Part shown: one piece after another, positions 11,805 through 22,252 of the stretch
How positions within the stretch are numbered: position 1 is the first letter of the stretch
Layout: each line of letters opens with the position of its first letter
NCBI GenBank assembly: GCA_038030265.1
Contig: CM075937.1
Location: forward strand, 20,088,001-20,152,000
Source of the DNA: Corythucha ciliata
Taxonomy: Eukaryota > Arthropoda > Insecta > Hemiptera > Tingidae
DNA: 64,000 nt
Direction of reading: 5' to 3'
Notes under the pieces: model-generated
Seen by the model: only the letters and a program-made list of their open reading frames with translations
Told to the model about the DNA's origin: nothing
Database searches by the model: none
Program-made: the position numbers and the translations under genes

Positions 11805-13335
11805 GATTTTTTTTGTAGTCATGACCAATTTTTATTCATATTAACAAACGTCAATTATACACTACTACTACTAACAATCAGATTTATCATCTAAAAACTC
11901 ATCGACACTGTTATACGCTTTTTCTAACAAGTAATTTTTCATAAACTTATCGAATAAGCTAGGTCTCATCTCCTTCACATTTTCAGGGAGGGCATTGTAC
12001 ATTTTAACTCCCAAGTATAGTCTACAAAATCTTGGCGTTTCTTTGTCTTATACCGTTTTAAACGAAGATCGAGCCTGATTCTCGCACTATGGCTATGTAC
12101 ATTGCTATTTAATTCGTAATTCTCTTTATTCTTGTGGATTAATCGCAAGGATTCAAAAATGTATAATGACGGTAGTGTCAAAATACGTAACTCTGAAAAT
12201 TTTAACCGGCAATCTGCTCGATGTTTCATGCCACAAATTACGCGAACAGCTTTCCGTTGTAGTGAAAACACTCTTTTAGCATGGCAGGCTTTTCCCCAGG
12301 CCAGGACCGCATAACTTAGTCGTGACTGTACTAAAGCAAAATATGCACATAATAAAACCCTCTTCGAAACACTGGCCGACAACATTCTCAAGAGAAAAAT
12401 TTGCTTGTTTAGTGTTTTGGCAAGCTCTTCACAGTGATGGTCCCACTTCAAACGAGAGTCAATGGTTATGCCCAGAAATTTTACAGGATCATCTACAGAA
12501 TCATATTTCTTCAATGTTACAACTAGTGATTTTGTTTTATTCACGTTCAAACTTAATTTATTTGAGGCACACCACTCAACCAACCGACCCTGGATCCTAT
12601 CCCTTTCAACAACGGCTTCACTCAGGTTAGTTTTTGAGACATTTAGTGTCGTGTCATCAGCAAAGAAAATAAAATTAGCTTCGGTAATAAAATCTTCTAC
12701 ATCATTAAAATAAATTAAAAACAATATTGACCCTACAACCGAGCCTTGGAGAACACCTTGACTAGTTACAAGCTCATCAGACAAATAATGCTTTATTTTT
12801 ACCACTTGGCGTCTGTTTTCCAGGTACGATTGAATGAAATTACAGCTGACTTCATTGAACCCATATTTTTTAAGTTTACCAACTAGAACCGAATGGTCAA
12901 CACAATCAAATGCCTTCGTTAAATCGAAAAATGTATTGTGAGAGAACAAGCCACGTTCAAAACAGTCGAGCGCCCGCTTCACAAAGTCTAAAATAGCTTG
13001 TCCCGTAGATCTCTCTTCTCTGTATCGATACTGGCTATTAGTAAATAGATTATTTTCTTCAAAGAAATTAACAATTTGAGTTTTCAAGATTTTTTCAAAA
13101 AGTTTCGAGAGAATTGGCAGCAGTGAAATCGGCCTATAATTAGAGGGTACGTTTCTATCGCCACCATTGTATACCGGGGCCGGTATCGACTTTTTGAGCA
13201 CACTCGGGAAGATACCAGTTTGTAGAGACAAATTAATCAAGCACGACAGTGGATCTGCAATACAACTTGCACCGCTTTTAATATTTTAGAGTCGAGACCA
13301 TAATAATCCCTCCCTCTTGTATTTTTCAACGATGT
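11805..13335 (-). mobile_element. Jockey-type non-LTR retrotransposon, 5'-truncated
   Basis: The minus strand carries the reverse transcriptase and downstream C-terminal domain of a Jockey-like element. The 3' end at about 11805-11840 has an AATAAA signal (complement of 11831-11836) and then an A run, as expected of target-primed reverse transcription. The 5' end is lost near 13335. Two frame breaks are visible: one near 13250, where the RT reading moves to another frame, and one near 12030, where the final part of the ORF shifts. It is therefore a dead copy. It lies outside the dynein gene, in the same strand orientation. Confidence 0.9.
11975..13240 (-). pseudogene. Reverse transcriptase ORF of the Jockey-like element
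   Basis: A continuous frame of 421 codons. RT landmarks appear in order: the PSNYRPISLLPILSK block (motif 2 region), FDLTKAFDCVDH (motif A, first catalytic Asp), GVLQGSVVGSILFLIY (motif B) and FFADDTTL (motif C, catalytic Asp pair), then FLGITIDSRLKW (thumb). The distal region ends in repeat-like basic sequence and runs out of frame near 12030. The endonuclease domain and ORF1 are absent. The N-terminal part of the RT continues briefly in another frame up to about 13310. As it stands it cannot give a full element protein. Confidence 0.9.
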
Positions 13336-13339
13336 TATG

Positions 13340-15600
13340 TTCCACATTGTGTGACCCACAATTGCCGCGAAAATGTGAAATTTTCCCAAACCACCCATTT
13401 TTGTGGTGGCACTGTCCACTGACCACACTGGTGGGGTGGTGGCACTGTGTTTTGAACATTCGAGTTCAAAAAAACGAAAATTCGATGGTTTCTCCTTAAT
13501 TTAGACCCCACCCTCTTCCACCTTGCACTTCGGAATATTCGTTGAATTAATTTTTTGCGTATCACCTGTTGAAGGGGACGCCCCGGACGCTCAACTTCCT
13601 CGCATTTTCTACTACCTAGCTCACTAGCTCATCATTTTTCCTCCTTAATGAACCATGCAATAGTAGATAAGAAAGGACGGGGGGGGGGCGTCCGTCGTTG
13701 TTGAAAAACTGACGTAACAAGTGAATGGGTAGGTAGAGTTAATAGCGGGGGGACCTCACATGATGCACAATGCCTTTCAATTATAGAAACTAGTAATTTA
13801 AGGGCTAGAGAAAAATAAGGAAAACGGCTAAATTGTTATTGTACTATCAACAGCTTTAAGAGCTGCACAGTGATCTTCCTCTTCCACAAACCTGAACATG
13901 TTTTCCTCTCCAACAAAAACATTGAATCTAGGCCTCACTATCCAATTCAGCTATTTTGGGGCAACGAAGGTGGATAGAAGTTTAGTGCGGGCGGGGGGCA
14001 CAAGTCTTAAAAACCATCTCGCTCGCCTTGACATTTCTCTAAACGTTCTCAATTTTTATTAGGACGATGGCCAAACTCTCTCCTTCTTTTGGAGAGTAAA
14101 AAAAAAAAAAAACTTTCTTTTTCGCTGCCACCCCCCTCCCCCCAAATCCCCTTATTAAGCCTCTTTTTTTTTTTTTAATAAAAAATAGGCGTAGATTCGG
14201 GTTTTTCTTCCCGAAGAAGAATAAGAAAAACAGTGTTTGTCGGGGGGAAAACATTGAAAATTCGGTCGTTCGATTCAATGACGCCCCCTGTACCCCTTAA
14301 TACTTAGATGATGATGAAATTTGAACCGTGCAAAAATACCTCATTTTTAACAACAATAACACCATAAAAATAATAGGATTCAAAATGCTGGTTTCACCAG
14401 GCTGTGGCGAAGGCTGTTTTTTTTTTTTTTTTTTTTTTTACGTAACGCCTCCTTTATTGCGTTCTATCGTGAAAAATAGACAAAAAATAAAAAAAAAAAC
14501 TAAAATAGTAGTCGGGCGTAGTGGATTTGATTTGTGGGGTACTCTTAGCTTTCTCATCACACTTAGGAACGCGAGTTTATCCGTAATATTATAATATTGA
14601 AGAAGACTATCGTAAAGGAGAGGGTCAAACGCCTCTGGATGATCTTGTACGATAGAAGTTTTTTAAATATTTCTTTCGAAAATTCCTTGTGGGGAGAAGA
14701 TATAGCATGGTGAGGGGGAGGAGCACATAGACTTGTTGTTCATTTCCGGGAGTTTGGCAGCGTGGGAGGAAACCTTCAAAATTGTTCCAGAGGCCTCCTA
14801 GTGAACGTTGACGTTTCACTCTACGAAGCCTCTTCTTCAGGGTAACTCAAAACATTGTAGAAATTTCGCTTTTTTTTTTCTTCTTCTTCTTCTTTAACCA
14901 TCGCCACAAGGTAAACAAACAACTCAAATTCCATTGATCGTGTAGCTAAATTTTGAATTAGTGCATTGCGTCAAAATTACCTGTAGATCTTTGTGGGAAT
15001 TATCCTTGTGAGTTGAAGCTCGGACAACACCAGCTCGCCAGCACCATTCACTGATTTTCCCTAGTTTCACTTTGTTGAAACCACTCACTGAGAGAAATCT
15101 TTTACCGACGATTTCCTCTCTAATTTTATACGACATAGCAGCGCACTTTTTTTTAACCACAAAATTTCACACTAAAACACATTTTTTTTTTTTTTTTTTT
15201 TTAGAAATTTTGGTTTCGCAGGACGAGTTGAAAATTTTGTTTTTAAAGTAGAAAAGTTGCGTCCAGATTTTTGGGTTGATGTTCGGTCCGGATGGAAAAA
15301 AATTGAATACACAAAATGGACGGCGTATTTAAAAAAAAAACAACAACAACGTAAAAACTGGGTTAACTTCACACACACACACAAATTGTTATGTTAACGA
15401 AACGTTCCACAATACAAAATTAAGATCCTTCTGGCTTCGAGACCCACATACCACTAAACTGTCAGTGGTGCGCGCAGTGGAATAGCGGGCACGGTGGCGC
15501 GGCGGGTTCACTCCTCACCACTCTTTCCATCTCTTTTACTTCTTCACCACCATCATCATCGTCTCCCAGGTCTCTCGCACCCCCCCGGACACCCCTCCCA
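13340..15600. other. No recognisable gene; homopolymer-rich spacer
   Basis: The stretch contains paired A and T runs (14098-14113, 14164-14177, 14416-14440, 15181-15202), a G run at 13680-13688 and a short CA repeat at 15372-15384. I see no transposon ends, coding exon or structured RNA. Short open frames here are low complexity. Confidence 0.4.
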
Positions 15601-15621
15601 CCATGCACGAACACCACACGC

Positions 15622-15840
15622 TATAAAATACACGCCGTATATATCGGGCGTCCGCTATTCTAATCACCCGCACCTTTTCCGTCGAGAGTATTAATGAACA
15701 TTAATACCCACCTTCTTCCTCTGTGTACGCCCTTTACTTGAAACAAAAAAGTATCTTCGAGCGACGTGACAAAAAAAAAAAAATTAATTACCGCGATCGA
15801 AATTCGACACTGACCGGACCGGAGGAGACTAAGGTGAGTG
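15622..15840 (+). promoter_or_regulatory. Candidate TATA promoter and first exon with 5' splice site
   Basis: TATAAAA at 15622-15628 sits in a CG-rich setting and is followed after about 200 bp by CTAAG|GTGAGT, a near-perfect 5' splice site at 15831-15832. Transcription from about 15650 would give a non-coding or short-coding first exon of about 180 nt. No downstream exon is recognisable before the Ty3/gypsy element. A retroelement LTR origin is the main alternative. Confidence 0.3.
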
Positions 15841-16029
15841 ACCCGCTTTTAGAGGATGCCGAGGAGTTTGGACTTTGGACCGAGAAAAGTAGCGAAGGAC
15901 TTGCCAATGTAGGGCAAAGTTTATCTTGACGCCTCAACACCCCCCTCATCACTCGTCGCATTATAGTTACGAGACTCCCGCTGGATTATCCGCGACAAAA
16001 AGGTCGCTCACTTACCGTTATATACTCGT

Positions 16030-16150
16030 TGTTATGTTTTAATGAAAACATCTGATTGAAAGCACGGAGCAATCTTTATTCAGAGTCTCGATAACAACAA
16101 TTAAAAAACTAATAAATAAAAACATAATATGATAGCTTCATCATGTGACA
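16030..16150 (-). repeat. 3' LTR of the Ty3/gypsy element
   Basis: A 121 bp LTR. On the minus strand it starts TGTCACATGATGAAG and ends AACATAACA. It contains GAATAAAGATTG, a poly(A) signal position typical of LTRs. Positions 16030-16125 match 18803-18898. Confidence 0.8.
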
Positions 16151-16470
16151 TCTCCCCTGTTCACGGAGAGCTTCTGAAAACGTCGATTTGGGTTTGACTG
16201 CCGAATGTGACGTCGGTTTCGACAAAAGATGCTCCCATCTGGCATCCGGACGAAATACGATCGAGGGTTAGTGTCAGCTCTTACCACCTCCGCTTGATTC
16301 CAGTATTTTCGTTGCGGGTCGAAGACGTAAACTTTTTCGTTAGGAGAGATTTTGAGATTTATCATCTCCAAAGGCTTGTGATCACTTTCGACGACGAATA
16401 GTTTTCCGAAAAGATACGTGTGGAATCGTTGGCAACCGTGCACAATAGCTAACATTTCGCGCTCGATGTT
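16141..16470 (-). pseudogene. RNase H fragment joined to integrase C-terminus
   Basis: One frame of 104 codons begins with the RNase H segment LAIVHGCQRFHTYLFGK..SDHKPLEMINLK. It then passes without a frame break into an integrase C-terminal segment (VYVFDPQRKYWNQAEVVRA..RNRRHIRQS). Everything normally between these (end of RNase H, zinc-binding and catalytic integrase domains) is missing. This is an in-frame internal deletion, so the element had no transposing activity of its own. Confidence 0.85.
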
Positions 16471-16474
16471 AGCG

Positions 16475-16921
16475 CAAGGTGACTAAACTTTACTATAGGT
16501 AAGGCACTATAAAACACGAGTACTGCAACACGGAAATCGGCGCCATACTTGGTCCCTCACGTGATTATAATTATCACCTGATCTCATTGACAAGTAATAT
16601 TTTTTGATTTATTTCGATCGCGTTCCGCGTTTGTTTGCTGTTACGATGACAATTTTTTCATTCATGATATTTTGTTTACCCTAACAACTGAGGGACCAAA
16701 TATGGCGCTGAAATCCGTGTTGCAGTACCTGTGTTTTAAAGGTTCTCTACTATAGGTGCCGCAGATTTCCCCCTGCCAATTAGACGGGAGGAGTGGGGAC
16801 TGACGTCACCAGCAGTCCTTTGCTCCCGATTGCTCACCCTAGAGCAGCAAAACAAGTTAATTTTGAAATTAACGGTAATGGCCGAAGATCTGCGACACCT
16901 ATAGAAAGTTTAGTCACCTTG
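16475..16921. mobile_element. MITE with 9 bp target duplication, inside the gypsy element
   Basis: Terminal inverted repeats CAAGGTGACTAAA...TTTAGTCACCTTG, flanked by the direct duplication ATGTTAGCG at 16466-16474 and 16922-16930. Removing one duplication restores continuity of the RNase H reading. Without its own nested insertion it would be about 190 bp. No coding capacity. The 9 bp duplication points towards a Mutator-like transposase source; this is inference from duplication length. A sister copy is at 20465-21037. Confidence 0.9.
16499..16748. mobile_element. Second MITE nested in the first, 7 bp duplication
   Basis: A 250 bp inverted-repeat element. The left arm (16499-16560) and right arm (16689-16748) match over about 60 bp: TAAAACAC, GTACTGCAACACGG and GGTCCCTCA are shared in inverted order. 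It is flanked by ACTATAG at 16492-16498 and 16749-16755. The interior is AT-rich. A partial right arm recurs at 22194-22252. Confidence 0.8.
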
Positions 16922-18141
16922 ATGTTAGCGTATCTTTTTTCTGTGTCAGTAAGTTTCTTTGAAGCTATGGCGGGTTTGTTATTTTGAAGGAGAACCGCTC
17001 CAATACCATTTCCTGAGGCATCAACTTGAATTATAGACGCCATGTTTGGATCGAAGAAAGCGAGCGTCATGTTGTCACCGCATTTTTCGCTTTATCCAGT
17101 AATGTGGCGTGCGATCGGGTCCAAACGAATTCAACATTTTTTTGCAGGAGCTCCCTCAGTGGAGCGGTAATATCCGACAAGTTGAAAATAAATGGAGAGA
17201 GATAAGTAAGCATGTCTAAGATGTGCTGGAGTTCTTTCTTTGTCTTCGGCTCCGGGATATCCTTAATAGATCTTATTTTTTCCGGATCTGGACGGACTCC
17301 TTCTTTGTCGTAAATAGCGCCGAAGAACTTGACTTGACCTGTATTGATGAGACCCTTCTTACAGTTTAAAACCAGTCCATTTTTCTTTACGACTTCCATC
17401 AAGTTTAACAAATTGGAATTGTGTTCAATCAAAGTTTTCCCAAAACAGATGATATCATCAGCTATGCTCACAATACCTTGGCAATTTCCTACTACTTCGT
17501 CCATCTTCTGTTGGAAAATATCTTGGGCTACCCGGAGGCCAAGGGCATACGTAAGTAAGCGAATTTGCCCCAAGGGGTATTGAAAGTTGTCAATGGGAAG
17601 CTTTCATCGTCGAGAACTTCGGACCAGTATCCGCTTTTAGCGTCAAGTTTACTGAAAAATTTAGATCCATTCATCTTGCGGGTGAGTTCCTCGAGAGTTG
17701 GAGTCCGATGGTACGTCCTTTTGATCACCTTATTCAAGTCGCGGGGATCAAGGCACACTCTCAAACTATTATCGGGCTTCTTAACGGTTACCATATGACT
17801 GACCTATAATCCGTTGCTTCATCCATGCGCAGGATTATTCCGTTGTCCACTATGTTCTTTAGCTCCAATTGAAGCTGACTGCGCAGATGAATAGGAAATT
17901 TCCTAGCAGAATGAATTACGGGTTGAACTGATGAATCTGTTTGGATCTTGACTTTTCCGGGAAACTTTCCAATCCGATCGACTTGTTCTCCATAGTAACG
18001 TTTCAAAACTTCTATATTTATTTCTTTCGAAGAAACTGCGTTAACAGAGCAGTGAAGCGAAATTAAATTTAAATCAAGAAGTGAAGGGAGGCCAAGAATA
18101 GCAGGACCTGGAGATGCAACGATGAAGAATTCGGTGATCAT
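16834..18141 (-). pseudogene. Reverse transcriptase and start of RNase H (Ty3/gypsy pol)
   Basis: Three overlapping minus-strand frames give consecutive parts of RT: 17788-18141 (template-binding start, ILGLPSLLDLNL), 17528-17794 (VCLDPRDLNKVIKR and FFSKLDAKSGYW, with the first catalytic Asp) and 17067-17573 (IADDIICFG, catalytic Asp pair, then thumb and connection). The next frame, 16834-17070, starts RNase H (IIQVDASGNGIGAVL) and runs into the MITE at 16921. At least two frame breaks separate the pieces. Confidence 0.9.
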
Positions 18142-18159
18142 CCATCGATTAGCTTAGGA

Positions 18160-18755
18160 ACAGTCAACTTCAATCGTTCCATAGTACTTGATTTCATATC
18201 CGTTATACGCTTTTAAACGGTGGTTAGTGGGCATTATTAGTGTCGAGATTTCCGGACGAAATTTATTTTGTAGAATGCTAGCAGTTTTACAGAAGTTTTT
18301 CCATAATGGTTCCGTATAACAAACAATTTTTACCGAACGCCGGACAGAGATCATTTTTATTGCACGAATGATGGAGGCCACAATTTCTACAGTTTCGTTG
18401 AGTTGCCACTACACGAGCAATAGAGGCTTCAGACATAGACATGTTGTTGAATACGTGCAGATCCGACTCAGTTGCCTCAATTGTCCGGCCCAAGGCGATA
18501 GCTTTTTCGAAAGTCATGCTCTTGTCCGATTGGAGAAGGAAGGAGTTTGGAGTTTATCGTCCCGGCGATAATTTGATCGAGAAGGCGATCGTCGAGGTCA
18601 AATTCGCACTGTTTTGCTTGATTTTTGCATCTCGCAGCGAAATCTGTTATACTTTCGTCGTGTCGCTCACATTTTTGCCAGAACAACTTTAAAGCGTTGC
18701 CGAGATCGTCCGATGACCAGTCGAAGGATGGAAGTATATAATGATCCATCAGCAC
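18160..18755 (-). pseudogene. gag and protease remnant of the Ty3/gypsy element
   Basis: The first frame (18477-18755) resembles Gag capsid helices (FWQKCERHDESITDFAARC). An overlapping frame (18287-18517) holds a CCHC-like knuckle, CRNCGLHHSCNKNDLCPAFG. A third frame ends at 18154 with the distal part of a protease region (AYNGYEIKYYGTIEVDCS). The catalytic Asp segment of the protease is missing, so a deletion joins knuckle and protease end. The frames do not connect. Confidence 0.75.
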
Positions 18756-18802
18756 GTGTATTTTTTGTACGCGTAAGTTCGTAATAAACTAGGCTGCCAC
18801 CA

Positions 18803-18898
18803 TGTTATGTTTTAATGAAAAGATCTGATTGAAAGCAAGGAGCAATCTTTATTCCGAGTCTCGATAACAACAACTAAAAAGCTAATAAATAAAAACAT
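18803..18898 (-). repeat. 5' LTR of the Ty3/gypsy element, truncated
   Basis: 96 bp direct repeat of 16030-16125 with about six differences. The outer 25 bp of the LTR are replaced by unrelated sequence beyond 18898, so the element is 5'-truncated and its target duplication cannot be read. Confidence 0.8.
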
Positions 18899-18919
18899 TT
18901 TTTATTGAATAGTTCCATT

Positions 18920-19790
18920 GTCCTTGCAGCCATTTGTAGGGTTCAAATAGTCAGTTTGACGAATTTTGGAACGAGAGTAGCCAGTCAAGCCATTTTATAG
19001 GGTGATAACAGTCAGTGCATCCGCTCGGAGAAGTATTACAAGGGAGGAGGAGGTCGAACAGTTGGTAACGAGAAGACGGCCCTGTTCGGTGCGGGAATGA
19101 ATGGTTCATCATTATCATTTATTTAGGCTTATAAATAATATTCAATTATAGGCGCCGGACAGTATACATTAATCCATTAATGGCACGAATGGCTATAGTT
19201 TGACCATTTTACTGGTGTTGACAGTGGGTTTAGCCATTTTATATTACTCCTAGTCTGGCTTGGATGATGAGATTTTTGAGAACGTGAATTGACAGTCTGC
19301 CATTTTCATAGCATTTGGGAAGGAGAGAACGGCCTTCTTTTTGGCTATTTTTGGGGCCAATTAAGTCAGATTTGCAACTTTTAAGGCGTTAATAGCAGAT
19401 TTTTCTATTTTTAGGGCACGGCATTGCGGAGTTTTGACATTTTCAAAGAGCACGTGGACATGGTTAGTTTGGCAATTTTCGGAGCGCAAATGCAGTTTGT
19501 TAAAACTTGACAAGTTTCAAATAGACCCTGAGAACCCAAATTTTCTGATGGTTCTAGGAACATGTGTTCACAAAGTTAACTTCTTTCGGTCCATAAGAAA
19601 CTTGTCGGTCTATAATTGGTTGTGCAATTTTTAGAGCAAATTGAGTCAGATTTACCTATTTTTTAGGACCTGAATTGCTAGCTGCACGTTATCAAGGTGC
19701 GAATCATCAGCTTAGCCATTTTTGCAACGCGATTCGCGAATTGTCGGTTTCCATTTTCAGGGCACGAATATCGTCTGTTATGGGTCACAC
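18920..19790 (+). repeat. Diverged tandem repeat, family 2, forward
   Basis: Recurrent GCCATTTT, GGCACGAAT or GGCGCAAAT and CAGTTTG words about 30 bp apart, interrupted by unique patches near 19040-19180 and 19500-19620. No gene is visible. Confidence 0.65.
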
Positions 19791-19795
19791 TCACC

Positions 19796-20460
19796 CTAAG
19801 GACGATATTTAGTGGGGGGAGGGGGAAGTTGAGGCGACCGTCTTGGCTCAGGCAGGCGAACCTTAATTATATAAATGATAAAATAGACGAGTGCGTGAGA
19901 ACCCACATAGCTACGCATCTCGGCAGTGAATAAGGGAGGGGGGAGAAAGGGCCAAACGGAAAAGGAAGACGCGATCGCTGGAGGAATGAGTTTTTGGCCA
20001 GCGTCTGAGTGAGTGAGTTTTTGACCAGCGCCCGGGGAAAGTCGTCCCGTGGGCAACGCCAGCATCGGAGAAAAACCAGAGGAAGCAGGGACGTCTTCAT
20101 GGGGGCATTCGGGGGACAAAATGAGAGAATGATTAGCGAAGGCACGAGCACCGGTCTTTTTCTCTTTTGTCTTCTGTTTAATTATCATCCGGCTGCAAAT
20201 CGCCGGTCGTTTGGGGCGCTCGTTGTGAAACCTTGACTCCGTTGTTGAGCGGTTCTTCGTCGACGGCGCACCCGAAAGTCGGACTTCCCCGTGGCGTTCT
20301 TGTACTCCAGCCGGTCCATACTGAGAAATTATGTAACCCCCTTACCAACGACTCTCATACTTACGTAAAACCGAGCCCATGGGCCGAAGTACGAAGGGGC
20401 GTTATATGAAATAACACGGGTGGTATCCACTTGATAACCATTTTAATTGTGATAGGATAA
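19796..20460. other. Non-repeat stretch with no recognisable gene
   Basis: GC-richer than its surroundings, with two overlapping minus-strand open frames (up to 130 codons) that look unlike conserved protein (Pro/Leu-rich, no motifs). It ends at the 9 bp duplication of the next MITE. Confidence 0.35.
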
Positions 20461-20464
20461 CACC

Positions 20465-21037
20465 CAAGGCGACTAAATTTTCTATAGGTGCCGCAGATCA
20501 CTGTCCTTCACCTACGTCACGAGCAGTCCCAACCGCCATTGCGCTGGACCCAGTACATTATTAATTGTTATTGGGTTGTGATGATTGAGAATTCATAAAC
20601 TTCAATTTCAAAATTAATTTGCTCTGCTGCTCTAGGGTGAGCAATCGGGAGTACAGGACTGCTGGTGACGTCAGTCCCCACCCCTCCCGCCTGATAGGCT
20701 GGGGGAAATCTGCGGCACCTATAGAAGAGTGTAGTCCATAGAGGTAATATAACTAGAGCTTGAATTGTCTAACGCGCGGTGGTCCATGATTGACGTCACC
20801 AAGAGGTTGAGTTAGCTCCGAAAATCCCTTGCTATTGGTTGAAGAAGTACCTGTGGGGATGTGGATGGTGTGAAGGGGGACTTTTTGAAACCCCACTTTT
20901 TGAGACAGCCAATAGGAAGAGACCTACGGAGCCGCAACGATATCCGGATGACGTTAATCCTCGCCCCAGTTTATACTTGTTGGCGCATTCAATGCCCCCT
21001 CTAGTAGTTATATTATCTCTATGGTTTAGTCACCTTG
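20465..21037. mobile_element. Second copy of the CAAGGYGACTAAA MITE, with a nested insertion
   Basis: The ends CAAGGCGACTAAA and TTTAGTCACCTTG are flanked by a perfect 9 bp duplication GATAACACC (20456-20464 and 21038-21046). Subterminal TCTATAGGTGCCGCAGAT and its inverted partner near 20708-20726 match the copy at 16475-16921. The internal TGACGTCA and CACCAGCAGTCC words are also shared. It is interrupted by an unrelated element at 20737-21023. Confidence 0.9.
20737..21023. mobile_element. 287 bp nested MITE with 8 bp duplication (hAT- or P-like)
   Basis: Terminal inverted repeats CATAGAGGTAATATAAC and GTTATATTATCTCTATG. The flanks are GTGTAGTC (20729-20736) and GTTTAGTC (21024-21031), an 8 bp duplication with one difference. 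The duplicated word is part of the end of the host MITE. The 8 bp length fits hAT or P superfamily transposases. No coding capacity. Confidence 0.8.
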
Positions 21038-21159
21038 GATAACACCCCCTTCGTACTTGCCCCCCCCTCCTGGTAAATCGATCTTCGCGTAAAATTAAAT
21101 GAATTAATTGCAAAAAGCAATTCAAAAAATCGTAAAACAGAACCATTAAATAAATCCAA

Positions 21160-21790
21160 CACGTCAGTTTGGACATTTTCATGGTTCGAATCTTCAGTTA
21201 AGCCATTTTTTTGAGTGAATTCGACTCATCCGACAATTATGCTAATTTTAGGACTTGAATAGGTATAGTTAGACTATTTTTTTAGGGCGCAAATAGCCAG
21301 TTGAGGCGTTTCCAAGACGTGAATCAGCAGTTTCCCCATCTTTAGCGCCAAGTCAGTCGCATTTGATTACTTTATGGCACGAATCGTCATTTTTGCCGTT
21401 TTTAGAACGCGAACGCCTTGAGGATTTGCGATTTGTCATTTTCAGGGCACCCAATATCTTCCGTTTAGACATTTTAATTGCGTCAGATTGGCCAATTTTT
21501 GGTCGTGAATGGTCGGTGTGACTTTCTCAGGGCACGAATGGTGTAAATGCTCAATTTAGGCATTAATTAAGCGCGAATAGTCAGTTTAACCCCTAATGGT
21601 TGGTAGGCCATTTTTAGGGCACGCATTTTCAGTTTGGCTATTTATAGCCTAATTATAATGATAGGTAATGTTGTATAAGATAGTCATAATATGGGGCGTG
21701 AATCGCCAGATAATTTGGTAGTTTTCAGGGTGCAAATTTGCTATTTTAATGTCGGAAATTGACAGTATTTTTTAATGAGTTGAATGTGGA
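21160..21790 (+). repeat. Diverged tandem repeat, family 2, forward
   Basis: Units with GGCGCGAAT or GGCACGAAT, CAGTTTAG and CATTTTTAGG at about 30 bp spacing. Continuous with no open frame. Confidence 0.65.
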
Positions 21791-22193
21791 GGGATTAGCC
21801 AGTATACAGATTATTTCGAGCTGTATGAAGTTTATGTGATGGTCTGCTGTTCAAATTGCCTAGTAGAAGTGACGAATTCGTGTTCACGATCGTCGGCGCG
21901 CTCATAGGGGAAATTGACCATTTTCTATCCATGGACTGTCATTTTTTGAGACTCGATTACCATTGGGTCTCAAGAAAGAACATTAGGGGGGGGGGGGCTT
22001 TTAGGGTGGCCAATCCACGCATTTGTTTTTCAGAGAAAGTAAAATCCGCGAAATTTGGGGTTTCAAGAATATAGTTTAAAAGAAGTAAAACCCGCAAAAC
22101 CGGGTTTCCATAAAAGGCCAACCCGTGAAGTTGATTTTAGAAATAGCCAAGCCAGGGAACTTCCATACAATTACCAAGATTACACAGAAGACC

Positions 22194-22252
22194 GAGGGAC
22201 CAAAGATGGCGTATTGCCGTACATGTGTTTTAAAGGTTCTCTAGTAATGGTA
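22194..22252. mobile_element. Fragment of the 250 bp MITE family
   Basis: GAGGGACCAAAGATGGCG, then GTACATGTGTTTTAAAGG and TTCTCTA match the right arm of the element at 16499-16748. It is followed by a 10 bp G run at 22259-22269. Confidence 0.6.

Larger units (their letters stand above)
16030..18898 (-). mobile_element. Ty3/gypsy LTR retrotransposon, internally deleted
   Basis: Read on the minus strand. The 5' LTR (18803-18898) is truncated at its outer end; the 3' LTR (16030-16150) is 121 bp and runs TG to CA. The shared 96 bp are nearly identical. Directly inside the 5' LTR is TGGTGGCAGCC (18792-18802), a primer-binding-site-like word, and directly outside the 3' LTR is the purine tract AGGGGAGA (complement of 16151-16158). 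Between them lie gag, protease end, reverse transcriptase, an RNase H fragment and the integrase tail, with deletions and frame breaks. A MITE (16475-16921) interrupts the RNase H region. The copy is defective. Confidence 0.9.
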
